64,000 nt of DNA from JAGNLV01 sp964612145 (GTDB lineage: Bacteria; Zixibacteria; MSB-5A5; GN15; FEB-12): the NCBI GenBank assembly GCA_964612145.1, contig CAZTBP010000012.1:62001-126000 (forward strand), written 5' to 3'. Positions within the stretch are counted from its first letter, which is position 1. Every line of letters begins with the position of its first letter. The position numbers and the translations under genes were made by a program. Positions 43,942 to 53,761 of the stretch are shown here, piece by piece. A model generated the notes under the pieces. It was not told where the DNA came from and searched no databases. It saw nothing but the letters and a program-made list of their open reading frames with translations.

Positions 43942-44988
43942 ATGGCATTTGAAAACTTATCAGATAGAGAAAAAGAGGTCCTCTCAAACCTCATTCAATA
44001 CTATATCGAATCCGCTGATCCGGTCGGATCCCGGGTTATCGCCAATAAGTTCAATATGGGCGTTTCCTCGGCCACCATCAGGAACACCCTGCAGGATCTC
44101 GAAGAACTCGGCCTGGTGCGCCAGCCGCACACTTCGGCCGGCCGTGTCCCCACTGATCTCGGCTACCGCGTCTATGTCGATTACCTCCTGCGACCGGAGA
44201 CTCTCAGCGAGTCGGTCAAGGAGCGAATCAAGAAATCCATCCTCAAGGAGGGGCGCGGGGTCAACGAAATCCTCGGACAGACCTGCAAGGTTCTCAGCGA
44301 TATCACGCACCAGCTGGGCGTGACGATCGCCCCGAAGTTTGACCGGGGGATTCTCCACCGGGTCGAGCTGATTCCGTTGTCCGAGGACCGGATTATGGCG
44401 GTCGTGATCGTGGAATCCGGTCTCGCCCGCAGCGTGATAATCGAGGTCCAGACGCGCATTTCCAATGACCAGTTGCGCGAGGTCGAGCAGGTGCTCAACG
44501 AGCGGCTCCACGGCCTGACCCTCGGTGAAGTCCGAAGCGAGATAGCCAAGCGCATGATCGATGTCACCGGCGACGGCCGCCTGATCAAACTCATTATTGA
44601 CTCCAAGGACCGTATCTGGACGGATGGTTTCACCGGCGATATCCACCTTTCCGGCGCCGATAATCTTCTCTCGCAACCGGAATTCTCGCAGCTTGATCAT
44701 ATCACCCGGATTATCCGGCTGATGGAGGACAGCACCACGCTTAAAGAATTCCTCTCGGCTGCCGAGGACAGCGGACTGCTGGTGACGATAGGCAAGGAAA
44801 ACAAGTTCGATGAGATCCTTGACTGCTCCCTGGTAACCTCCCGCTACAAAGTCGGGAACATCTCAGGGACTATTGGCATTATCGGGCCGACCCGTATGGA
44901 GTACGGTAAACTCGTTTCGATTGTAGATTACACCGCCCGGGCGATCGGCGAAGTTCTCGGGGGATTGGAAAAGAAAGAGGACGCGTAG
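43942..44988 (+). CDS. hrcA: Heat-inducible transcription repressor HrcA
   Basis: 348 residues. The N-terminal winged helix shows LSDREKEVLSNLIQYYIES, VGSRVIANKF and ATIRNTLQDLEELGLV; the GAF-like middle and C-terminal dimer regions (LGVTIAPKFDRG, IGPTRMEYGKLVSIVDY) are complete. HrcA binds CIRCE elements and is kept active by GroE. It autoregulates hrcA-grpE-dnaK-dnaJ; a degenerate CIRCE lies upstream. grpE begins two bases after its stop. Confidence 0.96.
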   Translation: MAFENLSDREKEVLSNLIQYYIESADPVGSRVIANKFNMGVSSATIRNTLQDLEELGLVRQPHTSAGRVPTDLGYRVYVDYLLRPETLSESVKERIKKSILKEGRGVNEILGQTCKVLSDITHQLGVTIAPKFDRGILHRVELIPLSEDRIMAVVIVESGLARSVIIEVQTRISNDQLREVEQVLNERLHGLTLGEVRSEIAKRMIDVTGDGRLIKLIIDSKDRIWTDGFTGDIHLSGADNLLSQPEFSQLDHITRIIRLMEDSTTLKEFLSAAEDSGLLVTIGKENKFDEILDCSLVTSRYKVGNISGTIGIIGPTRMEYGKLVSIVDYTARAIGEVLGGLEKKEDA

Positions 44989-44990
44989 CT

Positions 44991-45602
44991 ATGGGACGCA
45001 AAAAAGATATCGAAGTTGAACTAAACGATGTGGAAGAGGAGTCTGCCTCGGCGGACACCGACCGGGCCGAACAGGCACAGGAAGACCAACCGACTGAAGC
45101 CGTCGAGTCCAAACCCGATGACGAGCTTTCTCAGGAGGAACGGCTCAAAAAGCAGATAGAGGAGCTCGATGACCGCTTGCTGCGAACGGTTGCGGAGTTT
45201 GATAATTATCGCAAGCGCCAGGCCCGACAGTACCAAGAAACAGTAAAGGCAGCCGGTGATCGCGTGCTCACAGACCTGCTCGATATCATTGACAACCTCC
45301 AGCGGGCGCTTGAGCACGCCGATGATAAAACCGACTTCGAGTCGTTCCGCAAAGGCACGGAACTCATTTTCAATCAGATGCAGAATATCCTGAACAAGTA
45401 CGAGGTGGAACCGATTGAATCGGTCGGTAAACCGTTTGACCCGAATCTGCATGAAGCACTCATGCAGGTTGCCTCGGATGAATACGGTGAGGGGGTGATT
45501 GCGGTAGAGATGACCAAAGGCTACAAGCGCGGTGACCGGGTGCTGCGCCATGCTAAAGTCGGCGTAAGCACCGGCGCGCCGAATAACGACGAGCAGGCGT
45601 AA
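44991..45602 (+). CDS. grpE: Nucleotide exchange factor GrpE
   Basis: 203 residues. A disordered acidic start (DVEEESASADTDRAEQAQED) leads into the long dimer helix (about 45-100) with LRTVAEFDNYRKRQARQ, then the four-helix and beta-wing regions (PIESVGKPFDPNLHEALMQV). It releases ADP from DnaK. Co-transcribed with hrcA and dnaK. Confidence 0.97.
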   Translation: MGRKKDIEVELNDVEEESASADTDRAEQAQEDQPTEAVESKPDDELSQEERLKKQIEELDDRLLRTVAEFDNYRKRQARQYQETVKAAGDRVLTDLLDIIDNLQRALEHADDKTDFESFRKGTELIFNQMQNILNKYEVEPIESVGKPFDPNLHEALMQVASDEYGEGVIAVEMTKGYKRGDRVLRHAKVGVSTGAPNNDEQA

Positions 45603-45653
45603 CTGTAGAGAATATCAATACGTTTATACACAGGAAGCAAGGAGAACGGAGGA

Positions 45654-47585
45654 ATGGGAAAAGTTATAGGTATTGACCTCGGCACCACCAACTCGTGTGT
45701 CGCGGTCCTCGAAGGCCAGGAACCGTCGGTCATTCCTAACCAGGAGGGCAACCGCACGACGCCGTCGGTTGTCGCATTCACCAAGGATGGCGAACGTCTC
45801 GTTGGCGCCGCCGCCAAACGGCAGGCGGTTACCAATCCGCAGAACACCGTCTTTTCGATCAAACGGTTCATGGGACGCCGGACCAGCGAGGTGCAGTCCG
45901 AAGAGAAGATCGTCCCGTATCAAATCACCTCCAACGACAATGACCAGGTACTCGTGGAAGTCGGCGGCAAAACCTACACACCGCCGGAAATTTCGGCTCT
46001 GGTCCTCCGTTCTCTGAAGGCGGCAGCTGAAAACTATCTGGGTCACGAAGTCACCCAGGCCGTGATTACGGTGCCAGCCTACTTCAACGATGCTCAGCGC
46101 CAGGCGACCAAGGATGCCGGCAAGATTGCCGGACTTGAGGTCCTGCGCATCATCAACGAGCCGACTGCGGCCTCGCTGGCGTATGGCCTGCAGAAGAACA
46201 AGAACCAGAAAATCGCTGTGTACGATCTCGGTGGCGGTACATTCGATGTGTCCATCCTTGAGATCGGCGATGGAGTGTTTGAGGTCCGTGCGACCAACGG
46301 CGACACGCACTTGGGCGGCGACGATTTCGACCAGGTTGTAATCGACTGGATGGCCGACGAATTCAAAAAGGAACAGGGCATAGACTTGCGCAAGGACCGC
46401 ATGGCGCTCCAGCGGCTCAAAGAAGCGGCCGAGAAGGCCAAGATCGAGCTTTCCTCGACCATGCAGACAAATATCAACCTGCCGTTCGTGACCGCCGACC
46501 AGTCCGGCCCCAAGCATCTCGACCTCATGCTCTCGCGGTCAAAATTCGAGCAGCTAACCGAGGCGCTAGTCCAGCGTACGATCGGCCCGTGCAAGAAAGC
46601 TATCCAGGACGCCAAACTCTCGATGGGCGATATCAACGAGGTCGTCCTGGTCGGCGGCATGACTCGCATGCCTAAAATCGTCGAGACCGTCAAGGAGATC
46701 TTCGGGCGCGAGCCGCATAAGGGTGTCAATCCCGACGAAGTTGTCGCGCTGGGTGCGGCCATTCAGGGCGGCATCTTAGGCGGTGACATGGCCGACAAAG
46801 ATATCGTCCTGCTTGACGTCACTCCGCTCTCGCTCGGTATCGAAACGCTTGGCGGCGTAATGACCACCCTCATCGAACGCAACACGACTATCCCGACCCG
46901 CAAATCACAAGTCTTCTCGACAGCCGAGGATAACCAGACGGCGGTCTCCATCCATGTCCTCCAGGGCGAACGCAAGATGGCGGTCGACAACCGCACCCTC
47001 GGCAAGTTCGATCTTGTCGGCATACCGCCGGCACCACGCGGCATGCCGCAGATTGAAGTTACTTTCGATATCGATGCCAACGGCATTGTCCATGTCTCCG
47101 CAAAAGACAAAGCCACCGGCAAGGAGCAGTCGATACGGATCGAGGTCTCTTCCGGCCTGTCCGAAGAGGAAATCGATCGCATGGTGGAAGATGCCGAGAA
47201 GTACTCCGAGGAAGACAAGCAGCGCGAGGAGTTGATCAAGGCCCGCAACGAGGCCGACCAGCTTGTCTACACCACCGAAAAGACGCTCAAAGAGCACGGA
47301 GATAAAGTCTCCGAGGAGGAGAAGAAGAAGATCGAGGAGGGCATCGCCAAGCTTAAAGAAGCTATCTCTGGGGAATCGACCGAGACTATCAACACGGCCA
47401 AAGAAGAACTCATGCAGGCCTCACACAAACTGGCTGAGCAGATGTATGCCCAGGCCCAGGCGGACCAGCAGCAGACGGCCGGTGCCCAGCCGGGCGGCCA
47501 GGCCGACAGTGAAAGCAAGCCCGATTCTGATGACGACAGCACGGTCGACGCTGACTACGAAGTAGTCGATGACGACAAGAAATAA
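45654..47585 (+). CDS. dnaK: Chaperone DnaK (Hsp70)
   Basis: 643 residues with GGAGAACGGAGG-type ribosome site. ATPase motifs GIDLGTTNSCVAVLEG, VYDLGGGTFDVSILEI and LVGGMTRMPKI are exact, and the substrate-binding domain (DVTPLSLGIETLGGV) and lid are complete. The Gln/Gly-rich tail ends in DDDSTVDADYEVVDDDKK, the conserved acidic Hsp70 end. The start matches the family. Confidence 0.99.
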   Translation: MGKVIGIDLGTTNSCVAVLEGQEPSVIPNQEGNRTTPSVVAFTKDGERLVGAAAKRQAVTNPQNTVFSIKRFMGRRTSEVQSEEKIVPYQITSNDNDQVLVEVGGKTYTPPEISALVLRSLKAAAENYLGHEVTQAVITVPAYFNDAQRQATKDAGKIAGLEVLRIINEPTAASLAYGLQKNKNQKIAVYDLGGGTFDVSILEIGDGVFEVRATNGDTHLGGDDFDQVVIDWMADEFKKEQGIDLRKDRMALQRLKEAAEKAKIELSSTMQTNINLPFVTADQSGPKHLDLMLSRSKFEQLTEALVQRTIGPCKKAIQDAKLSMGDINEVVLVGGMTRMPKIVETVKEIFGREPHKGVNPDEVVALGAAIQGGILGGDMADKDIVLLDVTPLSLGIETLGGVMTTLIERNTTIPTRKSQVFSTAEDNQTAVSIHVLQGERKMAVDNRTLGKFDLVGIPPAPRGMPQIEVTFDIDANGIVHVSAKDKATGKEQSIRIEVSSGLSEEEIDRMVEDAEKYSEEDKQREELIKARNEADQLVYTTEKTLKEHGDKVSEEEKKKIEEGIAKLKEAISGESTETINTAKEELMQASHKLAEQMYAQAQADQQQTAGAQPGGQADSESKPDSDDDSTVDADYEVVDDDKK

Positions 47586-47597
47586 TCGACAGGACGA

Positions 47598-48782
47598 ATG
47601 ACAACCAAACGTGACTACTACGAGATTCTCGAGATAGACCGGGGTGCGTCCGACGACCAAATCAAGTCGGCCTATCGCAAGAAAGCCCTGAAATATCACC
47701 CCGATCGCAATCCCGGCGACACCGAGGCCGAGAACCGCTTTAAAGAAGCCACCGAGGCCTACGAAGTCCTCAAGGATCCGCAAAAGCGCCAGGCCTACGA
47801 TCAGTTCGGTCACGCCGGCATAAACCAGGGCGCCGGATTCGGCGGCGGTGGTTTCGGCGGCGGCTTTGCCGGCTTCGACGTGAGCGACGCCCTGCGCGCC
47901 TTCATGCGTGAGTTCGGTGGCGGTGCAGCCGGCGGCGGAGGCGGGATTTTCGACGATCTCTTCGGCATGGGCGGCGCCGGACGACAGCGCCGAAACCGGG
48001 GCGAGGATCTCCGGGTGCGAGTTAAACTCACGCTCGAAGAAATCGCAACCGGTGCGGAAAAAGGCGTAAAGGTCAAGCGCCTGGTTACGTGCGAAAAATG
48101 TGATGGCTCCGGAGTGGCCGAAGGCTCCTCCAAGAAAACCTGCCCGCAATGCAAAGGGCAGGGCCAGGTCCGGACCGTCACCCGCACCTTCCTCGGTACT
48201 GTCCAGCAGGTCACTACCTGCAGCATGTGTCGCGGTGCCGGCGAGATCATAGCCGATCCCTGCCGCACCTGCGGGGGAGAGGGACGCGTTCGCGGTGAAA
48301 GCACGGTCAAAATCAAAATCCCCCCGGGTGTTGCCGAGGGTAACTACATGTCGGTCGAAGGTATGGGCAACGCTGCTCCCTCCGGCGGCCAGCCCGGCGA
48401 CCTTGTTGCCATCTTCGTCGAGAAGGACCACGAGACATTCGAACGGCACGGCGATAACATCGTCATGGAACTCCCGATTTCATTTACAACCGCCGCCCTG
48501 GGCGGCGAAGTCATGGTTCCGACCCTTGACGGCGAAGCGGAACTGAAAATTCCGGCCGGGACCCAGCCCGGCAAAGTACTCAAGCTCCGGGGCAAGGGTA
48601 TCCCGCACCTGCATCGCAACGGTTGCGGTGACCAACTGGTTCGGATTCATGTCTGGGTCCCGACCAGGCTCAATAGCCGTGACAAGGAGTTGCTGCTCCA
48701 GTTATCAGAGTCGGATTCGTTCAAAGCTCCCAAGGGCGGACGCTCCTTCTTCGATAAGCTTCGCGAAACACTCGGCGTGTAA
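47598..48782 (+). CDS. dnaJ: Co-chaperone DnaJ
   Basis: 394 residues. J domain with HPD (KYHPDRNPGD), a Gly/Phe-rich linker (GGGGFGGGFAGF), four zinc-finger repeats (CEKCDGSG, CPQCKGQG, CSMCRGAG, CRTCGGEG) and the C-terminal client-binding barrels. It delivers clients to DnaK and stimulates ATP hydrolysis. The gene starts 12 bases after dnaK. Confidence 0.98.
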   Translation: MTTKRDYYEILEIDRGASDDQIKSAYRKKALKYHPDRNPGDTEAENRFKEATEAYEVLKDPQKRQAYDQFGHAGINQGAGFGGGGFGGGFAGFDVSDALRAFMREFGGGAAGGGGGIFDDLFGMGGAGRQRRNRGEDLRVRVKLTLEEIATGAEKGVKVKRLVTCEKCDGSGVAEGSSKKTCPQCKGQGQVRTVTRTFLGTVQQVTTCSMCRGAGEIIADPCRTCGGEGRVRGESTVKIKIPPGVAEGNYMSVEGMGNAAPSGGQPGDLVAIFVEKDHETFERHGDNIVMELPISFTTAALGGEVMVPTLDGEAELKIPAGTQPGKVLKLRGKGIPHLHRNGCGDQLVRIHVWVPTRLNSRDKELLLQLSESDSFKAPKGGRSFFDKLRETLGV

Positions 48783-48803
48783 CCCCGGCGGAGATGGACA
48801 CAA

Positions 48804-49700
48804 GTGAATAACGGCAAAACCGAAGTGCTCTATCAGATTCGGGTGCGGGTGCCCAGGGAGCACTTTGATGCCACCTGCGACTTCATCACCGACCGCATCT
48901 GCACCGGACTTGTCCTTGAAGACGAGGAGGACCGCGGCGGAGAAGTCGCGGTTCTTTTTTATAGTTCTCCCGAAAATTACGAATCCCACGCGGAGTTGGT
49001 GAAGCAATATTTGAATCTGCTGCTCGGTGATGAATCAAGTACCGAATCACGCATATCTTTCACGGAAATAAAAAACGTCATCTGGGAGGACGAATACCGT
49101 CGATCAGTCGCGCCCGTTGTTATCGGCAGTGACATCGTAGTGCGCCCCCCCTGGACCGAGTCACCAAGCCGGGCCAAATACGACATCGTAATCGAACCAA
49201 AGATGGCGTTTGGCACCGGTACTCACGAGACCACCCGGACTTGCATGCTGGTTCTTCGTGACCATCTTCAGCCGGACATGCGTTTTCTGGACTTCGGCTG
49301 CGGGTCAGGAATTCTTTCAATTCTAGCCGATAAACTCGGCGCGTCGTTTATCAAGGCGATCGACAACGACATCAGTGCAGTCGACAACGCCTCGGAAAAT
49401 TTTGAGATCAACGACGTCAGGACTAATCACGAGATCGTCTTTGGATCAATCGAAAAAGCCGCCGCCGACGATCCCTACGACATCATCTGCGTGAATATCA
49501 TCAAGAGCACGATTCTCAAGATGATTCCCCGCCTGTGGGAATTGACCGCCACACCGGGTCTGCTCATTCTCTCCGGGCTGCTGGAACAGGATATCGACGA
49601 GGTATACGATGCCCTGAACGAAATTGGTATCTCCGATGTTGAGACTATCGAAGACAATGAATGGCGAACGATAACCATTGCCAGGAAAGAGAACACATGA
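48804..49700 (+). CDS. prmA: Ribosomal protein L11 methyltransferase PrmA
   Basis: 298 residues from GTG 48804. MAFGTGTHETTRTCM, the SAM motif LDFGCGSGILSI and VNIIKSTILKMIP identify PrmA, which trimethylates L11. The dnaJ-prmA-rsmE arrangement is common in many bacteria. Its stop overlaps the rsmE start (ATGA). Confidence 0.94.
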   Translation: MNNGKTEVLYQIRVRVPREHFDATCDFITDRICTGLVLEDEEDRGGEVAVLFYSSPENYESHAELVKQYLNLLLGDESSTESRISFTEIKNVIWEDEYRRSVAPVVIGSDIVVRPPWTESPSRAKYDIVIEPKMAFGTGTHETTRTCMLVLRDHLQPDMRFLDFGCGSGILSILADKLGASFIKAIDNDISAVDNASENFEINDVRTNHEIVFGSIEKAAADDPYDIICVNIIKSTILKMIPRLWELTATPGLLILSGLLEQDIDEVYDALNEIGISDVETIEDNEWRTITIARKENT

Positions 49701-50449
49701 CCTCGCCCGTATTCTATGCTCCACCGAACAAGTGCTCCGAGACAGTAATCGAACTGCCCGCACCCGAGGCGCATCACGCCCTGAATGTCATGCGCATGAA
49801 GAAAGGCGAGACGGTGGTTGTTGTCGACGGACTGGGCATGGCGTACCGGGGCGAGTTGACCAAAGTCAGCCCGAAAAACAAAACCGCCGAAGTCAACGTG
49901 ATCTCAACTTTTCGCAATTACGGTGAACCGATTGTCAACCTGACCCTCGCCGCGGGTCTTTCGACCGGCTTCAAGTTCGATAGGGTCGTTGAAAAAGGTA
50001 CAGAACTGGGCGTGAAGCGGTTCGTCCCGTTGCTCTGTGAAAAGTCTAAGGTAAAAGTCGAGGATCCCAGGCGGGCCGCGTCGAAAGTCACCCGTTTGGA
50101 GAAAGTCGCTATGTCAGCCATCAAGCAATGCCGCCGTTCATACCGTCCGGATATCTCAACTCCTACCCCCTTTATGAAATTTCTCAACGAAACCGATCCG
50201 GAAGCGTGCAATCTGCTGTTTCATCCGGCTCGCGATGCCAACCCCCTTGACCATATCAAGTTTACACCGGCTATCCGTCGAGTCAGCGTTCTGATTGGTC
50301 CCGAGTCCGGTTTCTCCCGGGAAGAAATCGAGGCTGCTGTTGCCGCCGGTTTCCGGCCCGTCGGGCTCGGGCAGCGGATTTTGCGCACGGAAACCGCCGG
50401 TCCCGTCGTTTGTGCGCTAATTATGAACAGCCTGGGAGAGTTGAGATAG
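49697..50449 (+). CDS. rsmE: 16S rRNA m3U1498 methyltransferase RsmE
   Basis: 250 residues from ATG 49697, overlapping prmA by four bases. PEAHHALNVMRMKKGE in the PUA-like domain, KGTELGVKRFVPLLCEKS, IGPESGFSREEIEAA and LGQRILRTETA in the SPOUT domain are characteristic. It methylates U1498 near the decoding site. Confidence 0.95.
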   Translation: MTSPVFYAPPNKCSETVIELPAPEAHHALNVMRMKKGETVVVVDGLGMAYRGELTKVSPKNKTAEVNVISTFRNYGEPIVNLTLAAGLSTGFKFDRVVEKGTELGVKRFVPLLCEKSKVKVEDPRRAASKVTRLEKVAMSAIKQCRRSYRPDISTPTPFMKFLNETDPEACNLLFHPARDANPLDHIKFTPAIRRVSVLIGPESGFSREEIEAAVAAGFRPVGLGQRILRTETAGPVVCALIMNSLGELR

Positions 50450-50476
50450 ATTCTAATCGGCCGATAATATCGGTAT

Positions 50477-51259
50477 ATGGAATTCCTCAGCCTTATATTT
50501 GTTGGACTGTTCGGCGTGGCCATCGGGTCATTCCTGAACGTCGTCATCTACCGCCTGCCTCGCGAAATCGGGTTTGCCGGCGGACGGTCGCTCTGCCCGG
50601 ATTGCGGCTCACGGCTCCGCTGGTATCACAACATCCCCGTGCTCAGCTTCATCTTTCTCCGGGGCAAGTGCGGCTTCTGCAAAGAGAAAATCCCCTGGCG
50701 TTATCCGCTGGTTGAACTGATCAACGGCCTGGCCTGGATGTATTTCTGGCACTATCTCGGGCTGACCCCCGGCTTTTTTGTCTGGGCGGCCTTTGTATCG
50801 ATCCTGCTGGTCATATTTTTCATCGATATCGATCACCAGATCATTCCGGACTCGATCACCCTGCCGGGGATACTGCTCTTTCTCGCGGCGTCGTTTCTGC
50901 CCGGCGGTATCGGAATCGTTCCGGCCCTGATCGGTATGCTGATTGGCGGCGGCTCGCTGTACATCATCGCCCTGATCGGCGACTGGCTTTTCAAGAAAGA
51001 GTCGATGGGGGGCGGCGATATCAAAATGGCTGCCATGCTCGGCGCCTTTCTTGGCTGGAAAAAGGTACTGCTCGTATTTCTCTTCTCTGCTGTTATCGGC
51101 CTGATCGTCTCGTTAGCAATAATGGCGCTCTCGCCTAAAATGCGCGAAAGCCGCATGGTCCCGTTCGGACCATTTCTTGCCCTGGCCGCTGTTGTCAGCG
51201 CGCTATACGGTGAACAGATAATCTCTTACTATCTCACCCACGTGGTCGGCCTGCCCTGA
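50477..51259 (+). CDS. Type IV prepilin peptidase (A24 family)
   Basis: 260 residues, about seven membrane helices. The N-terminal cytosolic loop has the two cysteine pairs CPDCG and CGFCKEKIPWRYPLVE that bind zinc and mark the bifunctional PilD type, which cuts prepilins and methylates the new N-terminus. The catalytic aspartates are in FFIDIDHQIIPD and MGGGDIKMAAMLG. No pilin or secretion gene is in the window, so its clients are unknown. Confidence 0.95.
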   Translation: MEFLSLIFVGLFGVAIGSFLNVVIYRLPREIGFAGGRSLCPDCGSRLRWYHNIPVLSFIFLRGKCGFCKEKIPWRYPLVELINGLAWMYFWHYLGLTPGFFVWAAFVSILLVIFFIDIDHQIIPDSITLPGILLFLAASFLPGGIGIVPALIGMLIGGGSLYIIALIGDWLFKKESMGGGDIKMAAMLGAFLGWKKVLLVFLFSAVIGLIVSLAIMALSPKMRESRMVPFGPFLALAAVVSALYGEQIISYYLTHVVGLP

Positions 51260-51299
51260 GTCCTATCAGGCGAGCAGTGGTGAGCGGGCGAGAACTACG

Positions 51300-53117
51300 A
51301 TGAAAGCCCCCAAACGCAAATTCCAATCGGAAGTTCACCTCGGCCTGATGGCTGTTATTTTCCTGTTGCTGTTTCTGAATTTCACCTCGAACTTCCTGAT
51401 CTTCAATCTCCGCTCCGGGCAGCGGGATGTCGTGGCCGGGCGCATGCTCAGGGCGGCGCGCCAAACAGAAATCGTGATCGCAGGCAATTCCACAATGCAG
51501 CTCACCGGCAGCCACAAGGCCGAACTGCTTCGGCAATTTGGGCTTTACGATATATGGGTCGCCAAAACCGAGGATCCCTTGAGCGCCATCGAGGACCGTC
51601 GTGCGTGGTTCGCTGCCGAAGCAATGTCCCTGCCGCCTGATCGAGTGCCCGAACTCGCCGCCAAAGTACTTGACCGTGAAATAGATGAATTGTCGCGTCT
51701 GAAAGGCAGTCAGTACGTGTTCCTTCACGAGTTTAGCGGCACCGGCGGCACAGGCCTTCTTGTATTAACATCGGTGGAGCCGGAACTGGCTCATTTAGAC
51801 GATATCTACCGTCTCGCTATCACCATGACCATAGTCGCACTCCTGATTACCGGCGTCGTTTATCTGCTGTTGTCACGCCTGATCTTCCTTCCCTTTCGAA
51901 AGATTCGCCGGGAAGCAGAGGAGGCCGGACGATTCGAGGAAGAGCCGGATGACGAGGTCGAAGCGGTGGTCGATGAGTACCGGCGAATCATCGATGAACT
52001 GCGGGAGAAAGAACGTCAGTTACTCAAAGTCAACGAACAGATCACGCATCGGGCCGACTCGCTGGAGCAGTTTAATCGCGACCTGCTTGAATCGATGATC
52101 ATGGGCGTTGTGACGGTTGATAGCAACGGCGTTATCAAGAGTATCAATCCCGCTGCCGCGCGGTTGCTGGGGTTGACAGAGCCCGAGATGGTCGGCCGAT
52201 CCTACAGGCAGGTATTTGAACCGATATCTCCAATCGCTGCCGCACTGCGCCATGTCCTGCGGTTTAGAAACCCCGGACCATATACCGAAGTCACGCTCAC
52301 ATCTGACAAGACTCGCACGCTGGGGTTGGCGACTTCGGTGGTTATCGATGCCTCCGGCGCTGACATCGGCGCCTCGCTGTTGATCAATGACCTTACCGAG
52401 ATAAATGAGCTGCGGGCGCAGGTCGAAACCGGACAGCGACTCTCCGCTCTTGGCGAAATGGCCGGGGGCCTGGCCCATCAACTTCGCAACTCCATGGGCG
52501 CCATAAGCGGATATCTCACCCTTCTCAAAAAACGTATGGCAAAACGCGGGGTAGAGGACGACAGTCTTGTCGAGTTGGCACATGAGACCGAAGAAGCAGC
52601 TGTCCTCGTGCATCGTTTCCTGGAATTTGCCAGGCCGCTTAAATTGAACCCGGAGCCGATTGGATTGAATCCCTTCCTTGGCGAAATAGTCGAATCTTTC
52701 CGCGTACGAGAGGATCTGAAGCACGTCAATTTCGAGCTTACCGAGGCCTGTGAGTGCAGCCTGACCGCAGATTCGCTCCTGCTGAAGCAGGCCCTGACCA
52801 ATCTGATGGAGAACGCAGCCAATGCCTATAACGGGAATGCCGGGACGGTTCAGTTGAGTGCTTCGCGGCAGGATGAGTCAATCACCATTGCCGTGAGTGA
52901 TCAGGGCTGCGGAATCCAGCCCGATGCCGCCGAGAAGATATTCACACCGTTCTACTCGTCGCGCCCTTCCGGCAACGGGCTCGGTCTGCCGCTGGTTCGC
53001 AAGATTGTCGACCTGCATAATGGTCAATTGTTGGTTAATTCTCGACCCGGTCGCGGCAGCACGTTTACTATACTCCTTCCAGTGAAAATCCAGTTCAGTA
53101 TTCACGCCGGCGTTTGA
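51300..53117 (+). CDS. PAS-domain sensor histidine kinase, NtrB-like
   Basis: 605 residues. Two membrane helices (about 20-38 and 172-195) enclose a periplasmic sensor. A HAMP-like linker, PAS domain (about 255-370), DHp box EMAGGLAHQLRNSMGAISGY (His393) and HATPase follow (N-box LTNLMENAANAYN, DQGCGI, GNGLGLPLVRKI). The form with a PAS followed by AHQLRN and the lack of a linked regulator suggest pairing with an orphan regulator. The NtrC-like protein at 39152 is the one in this window, which is inference. Starts 40 bases after the peptidase gene. Confidence 0.93.
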   Translation: MKAPKRKFQSEVHLGLMAVIFLLLFLNFTSNFLIFNLRSGQRDVVAGRMLRAARQTEIVIAGNSTMQLTGSHKAELLRQFGLYDIWVAKTEDPLSAIEDRRAWFAAEAMSLPPDRVPELAAKVLDREIDELSRLKGSQYVFLHEFSGTGGTGLLVLTSVEPELAHLDDIYRLAITMTIVALLITGVVYLLLSRLIFLPFRKIRREAEEAGRFEEEPDDEVEAVVDEYRRIIDELREKERQLLKVNEQITHRADSLEQFNRDLLESMIMGVVTVDSNGVIKSINPAAARLLGLTEPEMVGRSYRQVFEPISPIAAALRHVLRFRNPGPYTEVTLTSDKTRTLGLATSVVIDASGADIGASLLINDLTEINELRAQVETGQRLSALGEMAGGLAHQLRNSMGAISGYLTLLKKRMAKRGVEDDSLVELAHETEEAAVLVHRFLEFARPLKLNPEPIGLNPFLGEIVESFRVREDLKHVNFELTEACECSLTADSLLLKQALTNLMENAANAYNGNAGTVQLSASRQDESITIAVSDQGCGIQPDAAEKIFTPFYSSRPSGNGLGLPLVRKIVDLHNGQLLVNSRPGRGSTFTILLPVKIQFSIHAGV

Positions 53118-53167
53118 ACCGAGACCAATCAGCCGCAGAAAACCCTTTTGATTCGGTCAAATTTTGT

Positions 53168-53173
53168 TATATT
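53168..53173 (+). promoter_or_regulatory. Extended -10 promoter of efp
   Basis: TGTTATATT gives an extended -10 box with TATATT at 53168-53173. The nearest -35-like TTGATT (53148) is only 14 bases away, as extended -10 promoters tolerate. The start near 53180 leaves a leader of about 20 bases with AGGAGG. Confidence 0.45.
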
Positions 53174-53200
53174 TGAGGCCGATTATTTCAGGAGGATTAC

Positions 53201-53761
53201 ATGTATTCACCTTCGGACTTTCGCAAAGGTTTGCGAATTCTGGTAGACGACGAACCGTATTACGTCATTGATTATCAGCACTTCAAGATGGGTCGCGGAA
53301 AAGCGAACATCCGCACCAAGCTCAAACATATGCTTACCGGCGCTGTGATCGAAAAAGTCTTCGGCACCAGCGACAGTTTTAAACCGCCGGATACCGCAGA
53401 ACGCAAAATGCAGTATCTCTACGAAAACACCGGCGAGTACACATTCATGGACTCTGAGACGTTCGAGCAGATCACCATAGCGGCCGAGGGCCTCGGCGAT
53501 GCCAAGTGGTACCTGATCGAGAACGATGAATACAAGGTGCTCTTTCTGGACGGTCGCCCGATCTCGGTTGATCTGCCGGCCTCGGTCGTCCTCGAAGTCA
53601 CCTACACCGAACCGGCCGCCCGTGGCGATACCGTCAGCAATGTCACCAAGCCGGCGACTTTGTCTACCGGTCTGGAGGTCAAGGTCCCGCCGTTTATTAA
53701 AGAAGGTGACCGGGTCAAGGTAGACACCCGCAGCGGCGAGTACCTGGAGCGTTCGAACTGA
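53201..53761 (+). CDS. efp: Translation elongation factor EF-P, arginine tip
   Basis: 186 residues, full length three-domain EF-P with the end motif VKVDTRSGEY. The loop that reaches the peptidyl-transferase centre reads FKMGRGKANIR, so the tip residue is Arg32 in place of the Lys of PGKG. The same LGRG form occurs in Thermus EF-P, which is thought to work unmodified; no epmA/epmB or earP is seen here. The gene relieves stalling at proline runs. Its stop overlaps the probable CTG start of the next gene. Confidence 0.97.
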   Translation: MYSPSDFRKGLRILVDDEPYYVIDYQHFKMGRGKANIRTKLKHMLTGAVIEKVFGTSDSFKPPDTAERKMQYLYENTGEYTFMDSETFEQITIAAEGLGDAKWYLIENDEYKVLFLDGRPISVDLPASVVLEVTYTEPAARGDTVSNVTKPATLSTGLEVKVPPFIKEGDRVKVDTRSGEYLERSN

